NCBI GenBank assembly: GCA_025330725.1
Contig: JAIWND010000006.1
Location: 124,001-188,000 of the forward strand
Reading direction: 5' to 3'
DNA from: Chlamydoabsidia padenii
Taxonomy: Eukaryota; Mucoromycota; Mucoromycetes; Mucorales; Cunninghamellaceae
Length of the DNA stretch: 64,000 bases
Each line of letters begins with the position of its first letter. The stretch's first letter is position 1. A model generated the notes under the pieces. The model was not told the DNA's origin. It saw nothing but the letters and a program-made list of their open reading frames with translations, and made no database searches. Both the position numbers and the translations under genes were made by a program. Below, piece by piece: positions 22,728 to 34,605 of this stretch.

Positions 22728-23051
22728 ATGAATACAGAAGTAACCACAATTGGACTGATTCTTTTACTACCCGTCTCTCTGTCCCTTTTCTTGTTTTTAC
22801 TGGCATTCATGCAGCGGGGTTTGAATACCGATTCCACCTCGGCTGAGCCCCTTTCGCATTTCAATCAGTGCCTGCATCATGGTGATAAAGAAGAAACACC
22901 ACCAGCATACTCTTCACTCTCACCTCCTTCTTATTATACTTCCATCACCATAGAGGCGGAAGAAATACCTCTAAATATTGTTTTACAGACTGTACTCGAA
23001 CAAAGACAACAACGCCATCAAGAAAAGCTGATTTCATCATCCTCAGAATAA
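22728..23051 (+). CDS. small single-TM protein with PPxY motifs
   Basis: Single-exon frame of 107 residues. It has one membrane segment near the N-terminus (TIGLILLLPVSLSLFLFLLAFM, residues about 7-28) and a cytosolic-type tail with PPAY and PPSY, both matching PPxY, the ligand of WW domains in Nedd4/Rsp5 ubiquitin ligases. Yeast has several small membrane proteins of this design that recruit Rsp5 for vacuolar sorting (for example Sna3, Rcr1); a similar role is inference. The tail ends in EQRQQRHQEKLISSSSE. Expression is supported by the TATA box and CT-rich run upstream and AATAAAG downstream near 23111. I know no homologous sequence. The frame contains the composite repeat element at 22805-22825, which is unusual for a coding region. 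Confidence 0.7.
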   Translation: MNTEVTTIGLILLLPVSLSLFLFLLAFMQRGLNTDSTSAEPLSHFNQCLHHGDKEETPPAYSSLSPPSYYTSITIEAEEIPLNIVLQTVLEQRQQRHQEKLISSSSE

Positions 23052-23516
23052 TAAGCTATGCTTTTTTATGTACATACATTATTATAGATACATATTTCTT
23101 ACATGTTAATAAAGAAATAATCATCATCATCACTTCTTTATTCATTGATTGCTAAAGCTCTTGGCGGATGTAGTACTGTATAAATAGCTTGTGCTGGCTT
23201 TGAAATAATTCTCTCACCAAGGCATAGCCATATTCGGAATTACAGTGTATTCCTCATGATGACTCAATGCTGACAAAACATCAACACTACCAATCATTCT
23301 CTCTTTCTCATATTCCCATAGACTCTTTGAATACAAAAACTGGTACACTTATTTCTTTGTACCTTTCAACGTTTTACAAGATAGTTATTAATGGACAAGG
23401 CGGTAAAAATATGCCGCTTTTAGTCAATTCCAAATCCCGACCAGTCAGATTAAAAGGGGGCTTTACTCTTTTTCCTTTCCTTTCCTTTCTTCATCAAAAA
23501 CATTCAACAACTTAAC
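23052..23516. other. spacer before the dehydrogenase gene
   Basis: No gene is seen. It holds a motif variant TCCAAATCCCG at 23429-23439, 78 bases before the next start, followed by CT-rich sequence. Confidence 0.5.
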
Positions 23517-24521
23517 ATGGTACAACTAGCATACATTGGTCTGGGTAATATAGGATACGAAATTGCTATCCACATTGCCAACGAACTGGAACGAGTGGGC
23601 GAACCGCCATTATTAGTCTACAATCGTACATCAAGTAAATCGGAACAACTGGTGGCGACAACGACTCATGCCCAAGTGGCGACAACACTGGACCCCATTG
23701 CAGAAAAAGCCGACATTATTTTCTCATGCCTGTTTGACGATGAAGCAGTCAAAACGACACTGGGTGCTTCACTCATGGGACGTTTGAAACCTGGATGTAT
23801 TGTGGTGAGTCAAGCGACGATTGCTCCCGAGACTGCATACGAAATGGCAAAAGTGGCTGCAGCTCATGATGTCTTTTACATCAGTTGTCCTGTCATGGGC
23901 GCTCCTATTAAAGCCAAGCAAGCACAATTAATCTCTCTGTTATCCGGTGGTACGTCCGAGGTGCGTCAGCAATTGTTACCGTTTATCGACCAGGTGTTTA
24001 GTAAAAAGGTGATCCAGGTGGGCGACGATGTAGCAGCAGCACTCCGACTGAAACTCTGTGGCAACTACTTTATCTTTCACTTGATCGAGTCTGTGGCGGA
24101 AGGTTTGACTTTGGGTGAATCTGCTCCTGGTGTGGGTGAAGCAAATGTCAGGGAACTGATCGATGCTCTGTTTCCAAACACCCCTTTTGTGGACTATTCT
24201 CAACGTATGGTCGATCAAACTTATTATCAGCCGGCAAAATTCTCTATTGATGGTGGATTGAAGGATGTCTCTCATATATTGGCCCTGGCCGATGAAGGTG
24301 GATTGGATTTGGCTACTACCAAGGCATTTAAACAGCATCTGATCGCCCTGAAACAAGATCGACCCCAAGCAGACATATCAGGAATCGTCGGTGGTAAGTA
24401 TATATTCAATCAGTGGCATCCTAAATGTATTAATCATCCACTTTATTTCTTCTTTATTTTGATTATAGTCGTGCGTGAATCTGCTGGATTGGACTTTGAT
24501 CTTAACAAGAAAAAGGACTGA
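23517..24521 (+). CDS. 3-hydroxyisobutyrate dehydrogenase-like NAD(P) enzyme
   Basis: Beta-hydroxyacid dehydrogenase family. The Rossmann loop MVQLAYIGLGNIGYEIA is at the very N-terminus. ISCPVMGAPIKAKQAQLISLLSGG is the substrate-binding stretch (normally PVSGG), LKLCGNYF replaces the common KLxNN, and FSIDGGLKDVSHIL carries the expected catalytic Lys. One short intron (about 24395-24469) near the end joins GIVG to VVRESAGLDFDLNKKKD; the frame also reads through it. No mitochondrial presequence precedes the Rossmann fold, so a cytosolic enzyme of the GLYR1/6-phosphogluconate-dehydrogenase-like branch is more likely than the mitochondrial valine-pathway enzyme. The exact substrate cannot be told from sequence. 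Confidence 0.88.
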   Translation: MVQLAYIGLGNIGYEIAIHIANELERVGEPPLLVYNRTSSKSEQLVATTTHAQVATTLDPIAEKADIIFSCLFDDEAVKTTLGASLMGRLKPGCIVVSQATIAPETAYEMAKVAAAHDVFYISCPVMGAPIKAKQAQLISLLSGGTSEVRQQLLPFIDQVFSKKVIQVGDDVAAALRLKLCGNYFIFHLIESVAEGLTLGESAPGVGEANVRELIDALFPNTPFVDYSQRMVDQTYYQPAKFSIDGGLKDVSHILALADEGGLDLATTKAFKQHLIALKQDRPQADISGIVGGKYIFNQWHPKCINHPLYFFFILIIVVRESAGLDFDLNKKKD

Positions 24522-24637
24522 CACTCTCCCCATATATTTAAATCCCGAAATAGTTAAAGCAGAGCAATAAAAAATCATCTTCCTTTTTTTATTTATTTTA
24601 TCTTTTACTTTATAAATCCTTAAACTCATTATGTGTT

Positions 24638-27600
24638 ATGAAGCCTTATATATCCATACGTATTGTCAACATTGACCATTATTTAACTGAACCTGGTCCA
24701 TACGATAGTCATTATTGTCCTTTTAGTAACAGGCCGCTCACAAAAGTGCCTGTGCTACGAATCTTTGGGTCTACACCAAGTGGGCAAAAAACTTGTTTGC
24801 ACGTACATCAAGTAAGTATTATCTGACAATAGTAAAATGGAATGCAATAGGATATAGGACTGATAAACTAATGCCTTTAATTATAGATATACCCTTATCT
24901 CTATATTCCGTACCCATGGTCCTCCGATAGCAGCCAAACGCAACTCCAACAAGACATTTATCAAATCGGCGTATCGTTGAATAAAGCGATCTGCCTCAGC
25001 TACGATTCCAATCAACAAGATCAGCAACATCTCGCTGCAGTGGTGCTTGTCAAAGGTGTCCCAGGCTATGGCTATCATGTTAACTATTCCACTTACCTCA
25101 AGATCTATTACCTGTATCCAGCCGAACGTCAACGTATCACGGAAATCCTCCAACAAAGAATCGTCATGAATAATACATTTTATCAACCCCACGAAGCCCA
25201 CTTGTCCTTTGAACTTCAATTCTTGATGGATTATAATCTTTTTGGTATGGATTGGATTCATCTCTTGACAAGTCATCATGGTCCGCAGCAACAGCAACAG
25301 CAACAAAAGGCGTTACGACTGGGGACGCGATTCCGACAACCGATGATGGACGACAGGAAATCCAAGTATGCGACTCTAAGTGCAAACAGCGATGACACCA
25401 TGGACACAATCTATACATCAGAAACAGTACCGACATACTTGCAATGGGATGGAATGGATCGGACAAGTTATTGTGAACTTGAAGTGGATACAACACCAAT
25501 GATGATTCTGAATAGGCTGGATGTCAAGGAACGGGATATTCATGCGAATCTGGACAATGAAATCAAACTGGAAGCAGGACATACCTTGAACGATGACAAG
25601 CTAGTGACATCTTTGGCGGGGATTTGGAAAGACGAGCGGCGACGGCGTCAAGCGGCAGGGAAGGACACACCACCACTATCAACCTCCAAGGACAACACTC
25701 AACGGGGGAATCAACCAGTATGGTCAACGGAAATGGGGCTACGACGAATCATCAAGACAATGGTGGAAGAACAAGGGGGCGATCAATTCAGCAGGGGCAA
25801 TGACTATCCGACAATCATGACCACCTTCCAGGCAGTACAGGCACTTTACCCGTCCGGCTATGATGATTTTATGGAGATGGAACAACAAAAGGCAGCAGTA
25901 CCGCCACAGACTCGAACAGTATCGACAAATTACTATGACAGCGTTATGGCAACACCTTCACGATTTGCCGCCTTGACAAAGACAACAGTACCCACCGTCG
26001 ATGAAGATACCATGCACGTCTTGCGTGAATCTCAATCATTCTATGGGTCGGATGTGGATTATGAAGTGGACGAGACGACAGACGATGAATTGACAAAAGG
26101 CAAGACGGCGGACAACTCTCATACATCAAAAATCAATAAGGACAACGGGGATGATGAAGACGACCTACTATTCTTTGATAAAGACAACAACATGGATGCT
26201 ATCGACCCTGATCTACTAGAATGGATTGAAAAGTCAGAACGAATGGCCAAGAAAACATCAGCAAAACCAAAGATCGAAGTTGGTTATGACGAGGATGACT
26301 TTATCGTCAGGTAAAAGGGAAAGGGAAAAGAGGTAGAATAATACGCATGAATCAAGGCGGCTCACTTTTCTTTTTCTTCTTTTTACAACTCATTCACTAG
26401 GCCTCGCAAACTTGACTTTGGCTCCTCTAGTCTTGCTGCTCCCATGAATCAGTCTTTGGATATTAGTGAAGTGCCTCCTTTAACCCCAAGGTAAGCCATG
26501 ATTGTATCAAAAACATCAAATACTAATAATACGCTCTTTATGTTAGATACAAAAGAAAACGAAATACTATTCCTCAGAACGATGGTGCAGGTGACGACGA
26601 CGACGAACATAATGATGGACACATTGACAAGAAAGCGAAAAGGGTTATTGGCTTGCCTTTATCACATAATAGTAGCACACAAATACAGCATGAGCCACTA
26701 CTCACGAGGCAAGTGTCATCCTCTTCATTATCCAGCGGCGATTCGACAAACGACTATTTTATGCAAAATATCCGCCATATGTGGTCTCCTCGTATGAAAA
26801 ATGGCCAACAGCAACGATTCGACTCATTTTGGCTGGATCCGCCTCGTCCAAATTCACCAACCCACCCGAGTATTCCTTCTTCACCACCATCACAGCCTGA
26901 TACCAGTACTTTGAAGACCGCACTGCAAAAAGTACCATCTCAGCAAACTCGATCATTGAACGACAAACTTATCTCGGCTTGTAGATCCTCGACCAATCCT
27001 ACAAACTATTATATCTTTGCCAAACCTCCACCTGTTATAAAAGACAATGTTGACATCATTTATCAAGAACCTTACTACAGCAAAGTGGAAGATGTCCCTC
27101 CGGTGCCTAAAATCTTCTCTGGAAAAGAATTCAAATTGGTCTCCAAGTCCATCGATCATCTCAAACCTTTCGATCCGACTCCATTTGGCGGTATGCGACC
27201 AGTAGAGGTGACTGGTGACTGGAGTGCTACTTCCTCCGTGCGTGTCTGGACCCCTGCAACTTTACCTCCTACTAGAGAACAAGTGGTGGCCTGGATGGAA
27301 GAACAATGTACACTAAATCAAGAACAACAACAGCAGAAAAAGCGGAAAGAAGCACGGGCTCGCCATACTCAGGTAATTGCCGTAGGCAAGAAAAAGAAAA
27401 AAAGAATGCTCCTGTTAAACTTTTTTTTTTTTCATTATTTTAGATTGCTTGTTCTACGGCCAAGAATACATTTGACTTTAAATATAGCCCTACCAAACCG
27501 AAAACCAAGGTGACAAGAATCCGGGATTATCTTGATCTCTTTAGTCTTGAAATACACGGTAAGTGACAACAAAGCTTGTTTTACTTGACTAAAACTTTTT

Positions 27601-29409
27601 TTACTAGTAAACACCGTAGGCACAATGGAACCAGATCCGACCACAAACGAAGTCCAGGTGATATTTTGGTGCCTGAAAACAGAAGACGAGACGATTCCAA
27701 AAAATGGTGGATTTGACGACTCATACCATCTTGGGATTCTTACTCTAGACAATTATGATGTGACAAAGCTTGGCATTACAAGTAATAACCGAATAGATTC
27801 AAAAAATATATAAATCCATTGACTGATGATTTATTTTTTAGACATTGATGTTACACAGGTACCCCAAGAACAAGATTTGCTTTGGGCGCTGGTGGATAAG
27901 GTGCGATATTATGACCCTGATATATTAGTTGGCTATGAATTACATAATTCTTCTTGGGGCTATTTGATTGAACGGGCTATGATTTATAGTAAGTAGAAGG
28001 CAGAGGGGGGGGGAGAACTGATCATGCCTTTACTAATATACTCTTCTTCTTTTCCAGATATCCATTTAGTGGATGAACTCTCGCGCGTGTACTGTGCCTC
28101 ACAAAGATTGATTATTGATCCATGGGGTTATAAAAAAGCTTCTATCTTTCGCGTGATTGGACGACACATGCTGAATGTTTGGCGTCTGATGCGATCTGAA
28201 GTGACAGTGACAAGCTACCGATTTGAAAACATGGTGTATAATATCTTACATTACAGGTAATTTAAATAAACGCCATACAAAGTTTAATATTAACATTTTT
28301 TTTTTAAAACACAAAGAGTCCCTCATTACTCTCATAAAACTCTCACGTCTTGGTATGAACATGGCCCAGCGGTATTGAAGAACCGTCTCTTCAAGTATTA
28401 TCTACTTCGGGTGCAACTCAACTTGGAATTACTGGATATATCTGAAGTGATCAACAAGGTATCCGAATCAGCGCGTGTGTATGGAGTTGATTTTTACTCT
28501 GTCATCACCCGAGGCTCTCAATTCAAGGTGGAATCCATCATGCTCCGAATCGCCAAGCCTGAAAATTATGTCATGATAAGTCCTAGTCGGAAACAGGTAT
28601 GCATAAAAAAGGAACCATATTCAAATCCCGCCATCCTAACATTTTTTTTTCTCCTTGCATAGGTGGGACAACAACGAGCAATCGAATGTCTACCCTTGGT
28701 GATGGAACCTATATCTCAATACTACAGCAGTCCTTTGATTGTATTGGATTTCCAGTCCTTGTATCCATCCATTATGATTGCCTATAACTACTGGTAAATA
28801 TTAATGGTGGAAAGAGGTGGAACTCAAACTAATTTTTAACATCTGTCACATAGTTATTCTACCTGCGTGGGCAAGATCGGAACATTTGAACAGACAAAGA
28901 ACAAACTCGGGGTGACTGAACTGGATCTAGCTGATGGATTGCTTGGCACAGTCCAGGAACATTTGAATGGTATGTAGGTGATGAAGTTGATCTCACTAGT
29001 CTAACTCTCTCTGTCTCTCTCTTTTTTTTTTTTTTGTAGTATCGCCCAATGGTATCGCTTTTGTCAAACCGTCAATTAGAAAAGGAATACTGAGCAAGAT
29101 GCTCTCTGAACTTTTGGAAACCCGGGTCATGGTGAAAACGTCAATGAAGGACTACAAAGATGATACGGTAAGTAGTTATGCAATTAACAGAAAAGTATAA
29201 TAATACGATATCTTCTTTTTGTAGGGACTTTCACGTCTGTTGAATGCTCGACAATTGACATTAAAGTTGTTATCTAATGTGACTTATGGTTACACCTCTG
29301 CGTCCTTCTCTGGTCGAATGCCGTGCGTTGAAATTGCAGACAGTATTGTCCAGACGGGACGTGAAACCTTGGAAAATGTAAGTCTGCAAAAGTGTCTCCC
29401 CACTCATGA

Positions 29410-29464
<55 letters not shown>

Positions 29465-30907
29465 AATCTCTGTTATTAATAGACCATCAAGTTGATCAAC
29501 AATCATGCTAACTGGGGTGCCAAGGTGGTCTATGGCGATACTGACAGCGTATTTGTGTCCTTACCGGGTAAATCTCGATCAGAAGCATTTGATATTGGGA
29601 ATGAAATCGCTGCCACAGTGACCAAGATGAATCCTGCGCCAATGAAGCTCCAATTTGAAAAGGTCTATCACCCCTGCCTCCTGATTGCCAAAAAACGCTA
29701 TGTCGGTAACAAATTCGAACAGATCATGGATGAAAAGCCTGTCTTTGAAGCCAAGGGAATTGAAACGGTGCGGCGGGATGGAACGGCGGCGACTCAAAAA
29801 ATCATGGAATATTGTCTCAAGTAAGTAGAACACTCCCTTCAAAATATCATGATCATCTAACCTTTTATTATTCTTGTTGTAGGATTCTGTTTCGATCTCA
29901 GGATATGTCGGAGGTAAAAGAATATCTATATGATCAGTGGACGAAAATTCTGTCAAACCGGGTGTCCATTCAAGACTTTATCATCGCCAAGGAAGTCCGG
30001 ATGGGTACTTACCGTAGCTTACCACACGGTGCTCAAGTCGCTATGAAAGATATGGCCAAGGATCCTCGGACTGAACCTCAATATGGAGAACGAGTGCCTT
30101 ATGTGGTGGTCAATCAAGGGTTGAATGCGCGGTTAAAGGACAGAGTGGCTAAACCAGAAGTCCTCTTACATGACAGGTAAGAGCATCAAGTAGGGTATGG
30201 AATCAACACTAATACCCTCCTTTTGTTATAGATCGTTACGACTGGATGCAGATTACTATATCCGGAAGCAAATTATTGCGCCTTTGGAAAGGGTCTTTAA
30301 ACTCGTTGGTGTAGGTAGGTAAAAAAAAAAAAAAACGGTGGATTGTGCAAGTCATTAACCGTCTTGCTATTTAGATGTGAAGACTTGGTATGATGAAATG
30401 CCCCGATCACAAAAAGCGATGGCACTCTCTTTAGCACAGCCCAAAGAGTGGAATGAAAAAAGCACAAATAGAATCGACCAATATTATGCCAGTAGTCATT
30501 GTGTGATCTGTACTCGTCTGGCGCATGAAGGTAAGACGAAAAAAAAAAAAAAAAAGATAAAGCAGGCCGGATACTAACTCTATTACCAAGTGATTTGTGA
30601 TACATGTTTGGCCAACCGCTCTGCCACCCTATTGACATTACTCTCCCGCCAGCGACAGACACAAAAGAAACTGGAAGCCGCTCTACTGATTTGTCAACAC
30701 TGTACGGGCACTACTATGGCTGATTTTGGAGCAGGCCAGTCGGATACATTGGTACTTGGGAAAACTGGCTATATAGATCTACCTTGTGACTCAATCGATT
30801 GCCCTGTTATGTATGAACGAATCAAGGCCGGTCATGATGTGATGGGATCGGCTACTTATGACCCATTGATCAAGAAATTGGGACAAGACACCGTCGATCG
30901 AACTTGA
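24638..30907 (+). CDS. REV3: DNA polymerase zeta catalytic subunit
   Basis: B-family polymerase that extends past DNA lesions, working with Rev7 and Rev1. The N-terminus (ISIRIVNIDHYL... KVPVLRIFGSTPSGQKTCLHVH) matches REV3 proteins. The middle (about 25280-26950) is long and poorly conserved. LTLFSLEIHVNTVGTMEPDP marks the degenerate exonuclease region. Catalytic motifs are DFQSLYPSIMIAYNYC (motif A), KLLSNVTYGYTSASFSG (motif B) and YGDTDSVFV (motif C). Two cysteine modules close the protein: CVIC...CDTC, and CQHC...CDSIDC, which in Pol zeta binds a 4Fe-4S cluster and Pol31/32. There are about fifteen exons; introns include a 49-base T run (29413-29461), and one holds a TTCAAATCCCG motif at 28620. 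The start is 117 bases after the dehydrogenase stop. It ends at TGA in 30905-30907. Confidence 0.96.
29413..29461 (+). repeat. 49-base poly-T in a REV3 intron
   Basis: The run is followed directly by a TACTAAT branch-like site and an ag acceptor. Confidence 0.95.
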
Positions 30908-31773
30908 TTTGAAGCGGCGCTTCCAATAAATTTAGATAGACTTAATTTTTAAAAAATTTGGCGGTAATTGGTGGAAACAGGCCCATCCTTGTTGGTCTGC
31001 TTTGGTCTCTCACTCGTCAACATAATATATAGCTTCATCCCCACTATAACAGACGTAGTATTTATCTTTACCATTTAATATTTTATAATAAAAAACAAAC
31101 CATGACTTTATCATTATTATCTCCTTTTTTTCCCATCTCCATTCAAGCAAGGTGAGATTTGACCTGCCATACTGGAAAGGGCCTGTGGTTAAATTCATCA
31201 TTACCTTCATCATCAATCAACGCATTATGCTTATCCCGTCAATCTACTCTTTCGTACACAAGATTTAAATAGGACAACATTCACTTGGCACCACCCAATT
31301 TAACAACTTCAAGTTTTGCAAACACTATCTCCATTACAGAGAATAATCATCTTCGTTTTCATCACTTGCATGAATGTACCCCTGATTTCAAATCCCGTCA
31401 ATGTTGTTCCCTCTTTTTTTTTTTTTTTTTTTCCCCTTTGCTCTGGACACTTGCGGAAAAGAAAAAGAAGGTATGAACTTTAATGGCCCTTCAAATTCAT
31501 CAAATGAGGGCTCGTCATACCATTGGATCCAATCAGAAAAGCCAATTTTACTAAATCCGTTCAATTCACAAAGAAAATCCGTAGGTGTGGAACTTTCTTC
31601 TCATTCTTTGGATATGAGTAGAGTTGCACTTGATTTGATCCAATCAGCATCATGATTGACTGGGACTCATCGCAGAAAATCAATCGATGAACCTAGTAGC
31701 TGGGTTTTTGTCACACAAAAGAAAGAGTAGATTTAATTTTTTTGGGTTTTTGGTCATACAGCGGTGAAAAAAG

Positions 31774-31782
31774 TTATCTGAT
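31774..31782 (-). promoter_or_regulatory. iron-type GATA box 1
   Basis: TTATCTGAT, which is ATCAGATAA on the other strand, matches the ATCWGATAA site bound by fungal iron-sensing GATA repressors (SreA/Urbs1/Fep1 family). It lies about 120 bases before the transporter start. Confidence 0.65.
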
Positions 31783-31803
31783 CCGTCGTCATAGAAAATG
31801 AAA

Positions 31804-31812
31804 TTATCAGAT
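31804..31812 (-). promoter_or_regulatory. iron-type GATA box 2
   Basis: TTATCAGAT, which is ATCTGATAA on the other strand, is a second full match to ATCWGATAA, 30 bases from the first and in the same orientation, about three helical turns apart. Confidence 0.65.
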
Positions 31813-31901
31813 TTCTCATAAAAAAGTATATCTACCATCTTGATCATATTTACTTTTCTTCTTCTTTTTTGTTCCTCTTCAACTTTGTGCCTTCAAGTCT
31901 A

Positions 31902-33744
31902 ATGAAGTTTAAACTACCATCACTCGTTCCTGCACCTGTCCCATTCAACAAGGATGATGAAGAAGAAGAAAAAAGGATGGACTCGGTCATTACAGAAAAA
32001 ACGTTGAAACAGGGAGATGATCAAGGCGACGAAAACCCAGAGTTCCAAAACGGTGTGAAAAGTGTCGAGGCATCCAATCAAGTGTGGACAAAAACCCATT
32101 TAATTTTGGCCTACATCTGGTAAGTAAAAAACCCTTTCGTGCAAATCGGGATTTGAAATTAAATCGGGGTTTTATTTTTCATGCATGAATGTTAGTATCT
32201 GGACCATCCAATTCATTCTGGCATTATCTTCAGGCATCAATAATACACTGACACCTTATGTTACCAGTGCTTTTCAAGGACATTCCCTCACAGCAACGAC
32301 ACAGATTGTTTCAAGCATGACATCTGGGCTAATCATTCTTCCATATGCCAAACTTCTTAATGTGTGGGGCCGCCCTCAAGGGTTTGCCCTCAGTGTTCTT
32401 TCAATGACAATGGGTCTTATTATGATGGCTGCATGCAATGATGTCAAAACATACTGTGCTGCTCAAGTATTTTATCAAGTAGGCTCCTCCACCATTGGAT
32501 TCACCATGACCATTTTTGTCGCCGACACCACATCACTTCGGAACCGAGCATTCATGATTGCTTTTACCGCCTCCCCCTGGCTTGCTACCGTATGGGCATT
32601 TGGACCTGCCACTCAACGTATTCTCGACACCATTGGGTTCCGATGGGGATTCGGGATCTGGGCGATTGTCATTCCTATCGTATGCGCCCCCTTATTTGGT
32701 CTATTCTACTTTAATCTTTTGAAAGCCCGACGAGCGGGGCTACTTCCGAAATCGGAGCATCAACGAACTTTTGCCCAGTCCATCGCTTATTATGTAAAAG
32801 AGTTTGACGTGGTTGGTTTGCTCCTGATCTGTGCCGGTCTTGCCTTGTTTCTCCTGTCTTTTAATCTGTACTCTTATCAACCGGGTGAATGGAGATCCCC
32901 CTTGGTGATCTGTTTCCTTGTCTTTGGCATACTACTCATTATTGCATTTGGTGCCTGGGAAAAATGGGGTGCCCCCGTGACGTTCATCCCGTGGAGTTTG
33001 ATGATGGATCGAACGGTTTTCTTCACCTACACCATGGCTTTTAGTATTTATCTCGCTTGGTACCTCTGGGACAGTTTCTTTTATTCGTACCTGATCGTCG
33101 TTTATAATCTCAGCATCACCCAGGCAACGTATATCACCAACATTTATACTATTGGGGCAACTTTTTGGTCCATTGTGATGGGGGTGGTCATTCGATACAA
33201 TGGAAGACTCAAATGGCAAGCGCTTTATTTCGGAGTCCCAATCACGATGCTCGGTGTCGGCTTGATGATCCAGTTCCGCCAACCCGATGTCAATATTGGT
33301 TTTATTGTCATGTGTCAGATCTTCATCGCTTTTGGAGGTGGTACGCTTGTGATCTGTGAACAAATGACTGTGATGGCCGTATCCTCTCACCAATATATTC
33401 CTGCTGTGCTATCAATGGAAAATATGGTGATCAGTATCGGAAGTGCCATCGGTTCTACTATTGCTGGCGCCATGTGGATGGGTATCTTTCCGGATAAACT
33501 CGCTCAGTACCTTCCGGCAAGCGCACTTGGCGATCTGACTACTATTTATGGCTCCATTGACGTTCAATCGTCTTATGCCGTTGGAACACCCGAAAGAGAT
33601 GCCATCAACAGAGCTTATAGTGATACACAAAGATATATGTTGATTACTGCCACATGTATTTACTCTATTACTTTGGTTTCGGTCATGTTTTGGAAGGATG
33701 TCGATGTCAAACATTTAAAAAAAGTCAAAGGATTGGTGTTTTAA
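31902..33744 (+). CDS. siderophore-iron transporter (MFS, ARN/SIT family)
   Basis: Imports ferric siderophore complexes across the plasma membrane or an endosomal membrane. Exons 31902-32119 and 32196-33744 join to 588 residues. An acidic cytosolic N-terminus (about 70 residues) precedes some fourteen membrane segments. Family signatures include GINNTLTPYVTSAFQGHSL, RNRAFMIAFTASPWLATVW, WEKWGAPVTFIPW and VLSMENMVISIGSAIGSTIA, typical of fungal SIT1/MirB-type carriers rather than sugar or drug MFS. The start used is the ATG at 31902, since no ATG lies in frame just upstream. The promoter has two iron-type GATA boxes, which fits repression in high iron. The intron contains the repeated motif and TGCATGAAT. 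Which siderophore it carries cannot be told. Confidence 0.93.
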
Positions 33745-34004
33745 AAAAAAAAAAACATTGAATCGCCGCATCTATTTTTTAATATGCAACTTTGTTTTTC
33801 AAATCCCGCCGATAAACGGGGTCTGCTTTATTTCGTATTTACATATAACAAACCATACTATGATATTAATGAAGATTAAACTATTACTATTAACAAAATA
33901 AAAATATACTCTATACTATATGGAAGACTTAAGAGACTAATGACCAATGACCAAGAGATACCCACGGCCTTTTTCGAGTGTTTCAGATGGTTTTTGTTTG
34001 CAAG

Positions 34005-34472
34005 TTATGGTTGAGGCAATACAATCGAAGGGAATTCTTGTCCACACTTGGTACACCGACACTGTTATTCATCAAAACCAAGTGAGAAAAAGAAGAGGTT
34101 AGTCAAATGTTCGAGTAAATATAGAAGGATTACGGAACTTACCACCCGACGGCCACGATACCCACAGCAATAAGGGATGATCAAAATGGAGAAGAGGAGA
34201 GATTTCGTTGTGTAATGCATCCTCAAGGTATGATACCCACGATCTTTCGGACAGACTGGACCAAGTGACGCTTCTATTTGTTGTCGTTGGGCTGTTGTGT
34301 TGGAGAGCATGGGTTGACCCGTCGAGGGATCATAAACCACAGCATCTCTATTCATCGTGTTGCTTCCACCTTGATTCCCAGGATACCCATTCGTCCCAGA
34401 TGTTGATCCTAGTTGTTGTTGTTGTTGAGGTAAACCTGTATAGTTTGGAGGTGGTCCTTTTTTAGGATCCAT
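34005..34472 (-). CDS. BRI3-like small membrane protein
   Basis: Two exons (34143-34472 and 34005-34061) join to 128 residues. A Pro/Gln/Gly-rich N-terminus (PKKGPPPNYTGLPQQQQQ) is followed by a PVCPKD cysteine, a hydrophobic segment (SLLFSILIIPYCCGYRG) and a C-terminal CRCTKCGQEFP. The plan of proline-rich head, Cys pair, membrane segment and C-x2-C near the end matches the Brain protein I3 (BRI3) family, which sits in lysosomal or endosomal membranes in animals. The resemblance is in layout rather than strong identity. PPNY in the head is a PPxY motif, so it could also bind Nedd4-type ligases. It lies between the convergent transporter and the MATE gene. Confidence 0.75.
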
Positions 34473-34605
34473 TGTTGACTGATTAAAAAAAAAAAAGAGA
34501 GAGAGAGAGAGAAAGAGAAGAGCCAAGAAAAAAAAAAGGAAGCAAACAAGTTTTATTTTTTAATATCCGACACTAAACCCCCCTACACCACCAATATGAT
34601 CTATT

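Larger units (their letters stand above)
30908..31901. other. spacer before the siderophore transporter
   Basis: No firm gene. A minus-strand frame at 31010-31216 looks protein-like but lacks a supported partner exon. The spacer has a TGCATGAAT element near 31370, an exact TTCAAATCCCG at 31387-31397 and two iron-type GATA boxes (listed separately). Confidence 0.5.

Noticed and set aside
31010..31216. Minus-strand frame ending KDKYYVCYSGDEAIYYVDE
   Set aside because: The composition looks protein-like, but no upstream exon, start or known domain supports it. A neighbouring 31-codon open stretch does not join it in frame.
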